64,000 nucleotides of DNA from Terriglobia bacterium (lineage in GTDB: Bacteria > Acidobacteriota > Terriglobia > Terriglobales > Acidobacteriaceae), in NCBI GenBank assembly GCA_020073565.1, contig JAIQEY010000017.1, positions 38,682 to 102,681 on the forward strand, in the 5' to 3' direction. Shown here in pieces: positions 59,643 through 64,000 of this stretch (the first letter of the stretch is position 1; the number at the start of each line of letters is the position of its first letter). A program made the position numbers and the translations under genes. The notes below the pieces were generated by a model, which saw only the letters and a program-made list of their open reading frames with translations, ran no database searches and was not told the DNA's origin.

Positions 59643-61181
59643 ATGAAGCCCCGTTTGATCCCAACAATTGTTGTTTGTTTCGTCATTTCCTCGTTTGCCT
59701 TTGGCCAAGACCTGGCATCGTTCGAAAAGCGCACCACCGCCAAAAAGCTCGACAACGGGCTGACGGTGATCGTGTGCGAGCGACCGGAGGCCCCCGTGTT
59801 TTCCTTCTTCACCCACGTGGATGCGGGGTCGGTGCAGGACCCGATGGGGAAAACCGGCCTGGCGCACATGTTCGAGCACATGGCGTTCAAGGGCACCGAC
59901 ACGATTGGAACGCGGGACGCCGCGGGCGAGAAGGTTGCTCTGCAGAAAGTGGAGGACGCCTATGCGGCCTACATTGCCGAGCGCGACAAGGTCGTGAATC
60001 GCGACGAAAAGAAGCTCGAGCAGTTGCAGCAGGCGTGGAAAGATGCGATCACCGCGGCGGATAAATTCTCCGTGCCCTACAGCAATGAGTTCGGGAAGAT
60101 CGTGGAGGGCGAGGGCGGCGAAGGAATGAACGCCTTCACCAGCTATGACGAAACTGGATATCACTACTCGTTTCCGATCAACCGGCTGGAACTGTGGGCG
60201 TATCTGGAGTCCGAACGGTTTCTTCATCCCGTGATGCGGCAGTTTTATAAAGAGCGGAATGTGGTGATCGAAGAGCGGCGCATGCGGACCGACAGCAGTC
60301 CGTTTGGGCGATTGTTCGAGCAGTTCACGGAAGCGGCATTTGCAGCCCATCCCTATCACCGGCCGACGATCGGATGGATTTCGGATTTGAATTCGTTTTC
60401 GGCTACGGACGCGCAGAAGTTTTTCGATACGTACTATGTGCCCGCGAACATGGTGGTAGCCGTGGTGGGGGATCTGAAGGCAGCAGAAGCGATGCCGGTG
60501 ATCGAGAAGTACTTTTCGCGGATTCCGACGCGTCCCAAGCCGGACGAGTTCACAACGTCTGAGCCGCCGCAGGGTTCGGAGCGGCGCGTCGTGCTGCACG
60601 AACAGACGCAACCGATTTATTTGGAGGGCTACCACCGGCCCGATTACCGTAGCCCGGACGATCAGGTTTACGACGCGCTTGCCGATCTTCTGTCGAATGG
60701 GCGGACGTCGCGCCTCTATCGCGCACTGGTGCGTGATAAGCAGATTGCGTCAGGCTCGGCGGGATTTACGGGGTATCCGGGAAACAAGTATCCGCACTTG
60801 TTTGCGTTCTACGCGGCTCCGCTTCCAGGACACAAAACGCAGGAGGTCGCGGACGCGATTCACGCCGAGATTGAGCGGCTGAAGAAAGAAGATATTTCGG
60901 ATGACGAATTAAAGATGATCAAGACGCGGGCCAAGGCGAATCTGATTCGGTCGCTGGGATCGAATGAAGGGCTGGCGTTCGCGCTCGGGTCGAACCAGGC
61001 GCGCTATGACGACTGGCGGGAGTTGTTTCGAGGAGTGGACCGGATCGAGAAAGTGACGAAGGCCGACATCCGGCGCGTTGCCAACCAGACGTTTGTGCCG
61101 GACAACCGGACGGTGGGGATCATTGAATTTGCCGGGCCACCTCCGAGCACCGCGGCTGTTCCGCCCGGAGGTGGCCAGTGA
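59643..61181 (+). CDS. M16-family zinc metalloprotease, catalytic subunit
   Basis: A 512-residue exported pitrilysin-type peptidase with signal peptide (IPTIVVCFVISSFAFGQ). The inverted zinc motif HxxEH is intact in GLAHMFEHMAFKGT, and the downstream glutamate expected about 75 residues later lies in the EGGEGMNAFTS region. An insertion of about 55 mostly helical residues (VEDAYAAYIAERDKVVNRDEKKLEQ in pieces) follows the HxxEH helix. GGAGG precedes the ATG. Its last codons overlap the start of the second M16 gene, so the two subunits are made together and probably form the active dimer. Confidence 0.93.
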   Translation: MKPRLIPTIVVCFVISSFAFGQDLASFEKRTTAKKLDNGLTVIVCERPEAPVFSFFTHVDAGSVQDPMGKTGLAHMFEHMAFKGTDTIGTRDAAGEKVALQKVEDAYAAYIAERDKVVNRDEKKLEQLQQAWKDAITAADKFSVPYSNEFGKIVEGEGGEGMNAFTSYDETGYHYSFPINRLELWAYLESERFLHPVMRQFYKERNVVIEERRMRTDSSPFGRLFEQFTEAAFAAHPYHRPTIGWISDLNSFSATDAQKFFDTYYVPANMVVAVVGDLKAAEAMPVIEKYFSRIPTRPKPDEFTTSEPPQGSERRVVLHEQTQPIYLEGYHRPDYRSPDDQVYDALADLLSNGRTSRLYRALVRDKQIASGSAGFTGYPGNKYPHLFAFYAAPLPGHKTQEVADAIHAEIERLKKEDISDDELKMIKTRAKANLIRSLGSNEGLAFALGSNQARYDDWRELFRGVDRIEKVTKADIRRVANQTFVPDNRTVGIIEFAGPPPSTAAVPPGGGQ

Positions 61182-62638
61182 AGCGCACACTGCTCTGCTT
61201 GTTTTCTCTGATGTTGGTGGCTGGCGTTGCGCAGTTGTGGGCGCAGGCGAATACCTGGCAGCAGGTGCCGATTCCCAGCCTGCCGACATTCCATCCCACG
61301 CAGCCGAAACGGATTCAATTGCCCAATGGAATGGTCATTTTTTTGCAGGAAGATCATGAACTGCCCATGATCGACGGAGTAGCTCGCATTCGCGGCGGCG
61401 AACGTTCGGTTCCGGTGGGTAAGACTGGGCTGATCGACATTTACAGCGAGGTGTGGCGCACGGGCGGCACCAAGACCCGCACGGGCGATCAGCTGGACGA
61501 TTACCTGGAGCAGCGCGCAGCCAAGGTTGAGACGGGCGGAACCCTGGACTCGACGACTATCTCATGGTCGTGTTTGAAAGAAGATTTTGAAGATGTCTTC
61601 AACGTGTTCGACGATCTGCTGAAGAATCCCGAATTCCGCGCCGACAAGATCGAGATTGCGAAGAAAGGGATGTACGACGGAATCTCGCGGCGGAATGACG
61701 ATCCGGGACAGATTGCGGGACGCGAGGTGGCCAAGCTGGCCTATGGGGCCGACAGTCCTTATGCGAGGGTCGCCGAGTACGCGACGGTTGCCGCCGTGAC
61801 GCGTGAGGATCTGGTTAAGTGGCACCACACCTATGTGCAGCCCAATAGCATTATTCTGGGCGTGGTCGGCGACTTCGATGCCGCGAAAATGGAGGCGCGT
61901 CTGCGGCAGGCGTTTGGGTCGTGGGCGAAAGGCGCGGCGGCGAAGGATCCGGAGATCGCGCCGAAGTCCGTCAAGCCTGGCTATTATCAGGTCGAAAAAA
62001 CGGATGTGAATCAGAGCAACATCCAGATGGTCATGCTGGGCACGACGCGCAAGAATCCGGATTACTACGCGATCTCGGTATTCAACGAGGCCTTTGGCGG
62101 CGGGTTTTCGTCACGCCTGTTTGGCGACATTCGAACCACCAAGGGACTGGCGTATGCAGTGGGCGGCGGGATCGGCACGGGATGGGATCATCCGGGGATG
62201 CTCCGTCTCATGGTGATGACCAAGAGCCAGAGTACGGTGGAGTCGATCCAAGCCCTGGATGAGGAGCTCGCTGACCTTCCGAAGCATCCGATTAACGATG
62301 AAGAGATCAAGCGCGCGAAAGATGCCATTCTGAATTCGTTCATTTTCCGCTTTGATTCTCCGGGAAAGGTGCTGCAGGAGAAGATGGCCTACGAGTTCTA
62401 TGGCTATCCGCTGGATTTCCTGGAGAACTATCAGAAGGAGATCGAAAAGGTTACCAAGGAAGACGTGGCGCGTGTGGCCGCGAAGTACATCCACCGCGAC
62501 CAGATGGCGGTGCTGGTGGTTGGCAATGTGAGTGAGTTTGACAAGCCGCTGTCGTCGCTCGGCTCGGTCAGCAGTTTGGACATTGCAATTCCGGCTCCGC
62601 CTCCGGGAGTTGTCCCGGAACAGGGCGGGCCACAGTAG
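61178..62638 (+). CDS. M16-family non-catalytic partner subunit
   Basis: A 486-residue exported protein with the M16 fold but without a zinc site: where the partner has GLAHMFEHMAFKGT this one reads GLIDIYSEVWRTGGT, so HxxEH is lost. Its GTG start overlaps the upstream stop (GTGA) behind GGAGG. Later family segments are kept, including FNEAFGGGFSSRLFGDIRTTKGLAYAVGG (in pieces), the R/Y pair region that helps bind substrate. Active plus inactive subunits encoded in tandem is the standard pattern of heterodimeric bacterial M16B peptidases. Confidence 0.93.
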   Translation: MKRTLLCLFSLMLVAGVAQLWAQANTWQQVPIPSLPTFHPTQPKRIQLPNGMVIFLQEDHELPMIDGVARIRGGERSVPVGKTGLIDIYSEVWRTGGTKTRTGDQLDDYLEQRAAKVETGGTLDSTTISWSCLKEDFEDVFNVFDDLLKNPEFRADKIEIAKKGMYDGISRRNDDPGQIAGREVAKLAYGADSPYARVAEYATVAAVTREDLVKWHHTYVQPNSIILGVVGDFDAAKMEARLRQAFGSWAKGAAAKDPEIAPKSVKPGYYQVEKTDVNQSNIQMVMLGTTRKNPDYYAISVFNEAFGGGFSSRLFGDIRTTKGLAYAVGGGIGTGWDHPGMLRLMVMTKSQSTVESIQALDEELADLPKHPINDEEIKRAKDAILNSFIFRFDSPGKVLQEKMAYEFYGYPLDFLENYQKEIEKVTKEDVARVAAKYIHRDQMAVLVVGNVSEFDKPLSSLGSVSSLDIAIPAPPPGVVPEQGGPQ

Positions 62639-62681
62639 GCTTGCAGGTTCACGCCGCAGAGAGACGCGGCAAGCCGCGCCT

Positions 62682-63257
62682 CTACGGCTTAGGCGGTTGT
62701 GATTTCTGATTCTGATGAGGATTGGGGTGGCCGGGGGGCGCGGCACCCGCTGCTGCGTGGGGACTGCCTGTACCCATCGCTGGCGGCATCGGCATGTTCG
62801 TGTGTGAGCCGGCTCCCGCACCCATCGGGAATGTGCCTGGGGCGTAGCAGGTGACTCGGCCGCTGGGCGCCACGCGCAGTTCGGCCGGACAATCTCCGCT
62901 TACCAATCCCGCGCCCCCGGCTTGCGACTGCACCGCGAACAGCTTCCCTTGAGCGTTGCCCGCAATCGCGACATTCATGCCGGGCAATTGGTACTCGACA
63001 TAAAAAGGCGACTTCGATTTCGAAGCGTCCACCGCGCACTTGCTGGCAGCGTCCATCTCGGCCGGAGCCTGCGCCGTGAGCAGGCCGCAGTTTTTCGCGT
63101 CGCTGCCGGCCAGTTCCTGGAGTTTTTTCTGGACTGGATCGTCGGCGTAAGCGGCAGCGCCAGCGCCATTGGCGGAGGCGCTGGAAGACTTGGACTTGCA
63201 GCCCGTCAGGAAGCAGGCCGCGATCAGAAATAAGGGAAGAGCTTTGCGCATGGACAT
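62682..63257 (-). CDS. Small secreted lipoprotein of unknown function
   Basis: About 191 residues. The signal sequence MRKALPLFLIAACFLTGC ends in a lipobox (LTGC), so the protein is lipid-anchored. Start at ATG 63257 or 63251; neither has a clear ribosome site. The mature part has a serine/alanine linker, a middle region with several cysteines (NCGLLTAQ, KCAVDASK, GDCPAEL, VTCYAPG) that may form disulfides, and a low-complexity proline/glycine/histidine-rich tail. No known domain is recognised. It is convergent with the M16 gene pair, with 43 bp between stops. Confidence 0.75.
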   Translation of the reverse strand: MSMRKALPLFLIAACFLTGCKSKSSSASANGAGAAAYADDPVQKKLQELAGSDAKNCGLLTAQAPAEMDAASKCAVDASKSKSPFYVEYQLPGMNVAIAGNAQGKLFAVQSQAGGAGLVSGDCPAELRVAPSGRVTCYAPGTFPMGAGAGSHTNMPMPPAMGTGSPHAAAGAAPPGHPNPHQNQKSQPPKP

Positions 63258-63334
63258 TATTTTATGCGAACCATCGCCAGGTGAACGGGACTTTGAAATG
63301 GGCTCGGTGCACTCGGAGGTACTAGCCTGATTAG

Positions 63335-63348
63335 ATAACCGTGTCGGC
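63335..63348. repeat. 14-bp direct repeat, copy 1
   Basis: ATAACCGTGTCGGC, identical to 63798-63811. The two copies bracket the RAYT remnant and both REP palindromes. Confidence 0.85.
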
Positions 63349-63396
63349 TCCGAAACGCCGAGTAGACTTGGTGCGCTCAAACGAACCAAGCGGGGC

Positions 63397-63429
63397 CCCA
63401 CTCATTCGCGCACTTTGCGAATGAGTGGG
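63397..63429. repeat. REP-like palindrome B
   Basis: CCCACTCATTCGC (63397-63409) and its perfect complement (63417-63429) enclose a 7-nt loop GCACTTT. The same 13-bp arms occur in copy C. It overlaps the 3' end of the RAYT remnant. Confidence 0.85.
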
Positions 63430-63691
63430 CTCTCGATCTCGGCAAAACTCTGGACGGGACGACACTTGATTTCCAGCGGCCACTCCTGGAACTTCACTCG
63501 CACCAGCCCCGACTCCCCATACAAGTAGGCTCGGAAACTGCTCCAATTCCACTGCTCGGGTCGTTCGACCAATCCCCGCTTCACCGGGTTGCGGTGCGTG
63601 TAGCGCAGCTTCTCGGTTGGCGGCGGTAACAACTGCCGGTGATGAAGTGCAGATCGTGCGTGCCACAATAGCGTTGGAGACGCTTGGTCAC
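63402..63691 (-). pseudogene. REP-associated tyrosine transposase (RAYT) remnant with internal deletion
   Basis: From a GTG at 63691 one frame reads RLQRYCGTHDLHFITGSCYR, the characteristic beginning of a Y1/RAYT transposase. At about 63620 it joins, in a different frame, sequence reading KLRYTHRNPVKRGLVERPEQ, the characteristic C-terminal region. The catalytic HUH and tyrosine core between them (normally over 80 residues) is missing. This is therefore a deletion derivative that cannot transpose itself. It lies between two REP palindromes of the sort such enzymes mobilise. An intact RAYT elsewhere in the genome would be needed to move the family. Confidence 0.8.
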
Positions 63692-63755
63692 CCCGTCAGA
63701 GTAATCACAAGGGTTGGAGTGTGACGGTGATCCGGATAGTCGGGTTGTGACGAAA

Positions 63756-63794
63756 CCCACTCATTCGCACAGGACGCGAATGAGTGGGGCACCC
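63756..63794. repeat. REP-like palindrome C
   Basis: CCCACTCATTCGC (63756-63768) and its perfect complement (63776-63788) enclose the 7-nt loop ACAGGAC and are followed by GGCACCC-type flank. Closest relative of the in-gene copy at 40006. Confidence 0.85.
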
Positions 63795-63931
63795 TCTATA
63801 ACCGTGTCGGCGTTGTCAAGAGACACTTCCAGCGATCGCGGGGCGAGGCTGCTGCGTTCGAGCAGGATCGCCTCAGGTTTTGACTTTCCCTTCGTAGAGG
63901 GTTTTGGTGTTGCTTTTGTTGTTTTGCTCAT
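63761..63931 (-). CDS. Small lysine/threonine-rich ORF, 3' end altered by insertion
   Basis: A 56-residue frame from ATG 63931 (MSKTTKATPKPSTKGKSKPE) ending in NADTVI followed by eleven residues encoded by REP palindrome C. Removing the sequence between the two 14-bp direct repeats would restore an ending NADTVI with a TAA stop at 63332. If the gene is real, its last codons were changed by insertion. No family is recognised and no strong ribosome site is present. Confidence 0.35.
   Translation of the reverse strand: MSKTTKATPKPSTKGKSKPEAILLERSSLAPRSLEVSLDNADTVIEGAPLIRVLCE
63798..63811. repeat. 14-bp direct repeat, copy 2
   Basis: ATAACCGTGTCGGC, identical to 63335-63348. Beyond the small ORF the remaining 63932-64000 contains nothing I can assign. 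Confidence 0.85.
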
Positions 63932-64000
63932 TCGACCAAGGCTCGCTTTTAGAATCGTACGGTGGAAAACTGGTTCCACCAACCATCTATCCGATCACTT

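Noticed and set aside
1..64000. CRISPR array, riboswitch or phage-defence system
   Set aside because: No regularly spaced direct repeats, no recognised aptamer cores and no defence-type nuclease, helicase or toxin-antitoxin genes were seen. The dispersed palindromes are irregularly spaced REP-type elements.

Overview
The window looks like a chromosomal segment of an acidobacterium (Acidobacteriota, Koribacter/Terriglobia-like). It is GC-rich. It carries a 1.2 kb-residue Oar-type TonB receptor with an N-terminal carboxypeptidase-regulatory-like domain, a Tricorn-like S41 protease, a SecA with a TTG start, and several GC-rich palindromic repeat families of the kind that litter acidobacterial intergenic regions. 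No species can be named from the sequence alone, and no rRNA, credible tRNA, CRISPR array or intact insertion sequence was found.

Region 1 (1-26 kb) is a nucleoside and pyrimidine salvage/catabolism district. A minus-strand unit encodes an exported nucleoside hydrolase, a GRP/ureide-permease-like inner-membrane carrier and a large TonB-dependent receptor, followed by a second, decayed nucleoside hydrolase fragment. Divergent from it lie deoC, a two-domain ALDH16-type aldehyde dehydrogenase, a TrpF-like barrel and ribokinase. After an inserted RND tripartite efflux operon and a succinate/malonate-semialdehyde-type dehydrogenase come a cytosolic nucleoside hydrolase, a beta-ureidopropionase-type amidase, an NCS1 nucleobase permease, a luciferase-like flavin oxidoreductase and a dihydropyrimidinase. 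Together these cover import, glycosidic cleavage, pentose recovery and most of reductive pyrimidine breakdown. The first, ring-reducing enzyme is not obvious, and the flavin oxidoreductase is the local candidate.

Region 2 (26-36 kb) holds a porin, an APC permease with a long inserted loop, a PP2C phosphatase/Ser-Thr kinase pair, an anion permease, an ammonium transporter translationally coupled to a tiny membrane protein, and an RsbRD-type sensor module.

Region 3 (36-50 kb) holds secA, a three-domain acyl-activating/ACP/acyltransferase protein whose gene contains an in-frame palindromic repeat, a degenerate HD-GYP membrane protein, the pit/DUF47 phosphate pair, a Tricorn-like protease and an exported alpha/beta hydrolase.

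Region 4 (50-64 kb) holds two adjacent Xer-type recombinases separated by a nested inverted repeat, a frameshifted secreted protein coupled to DUF72, a stand-alone LigD polymerase domain, a Tat-exported amidohydrolase, an arsR-arsM-arsC-acr3 arsenic operon with a visible promoter/operator, an active/inactive M16 protease pair and a lipoprotein. The last kilobase contains an internally deleted REP-associated transposase (RAYT) remnant between two REP palindromes and exact 14-bp direct repeats.
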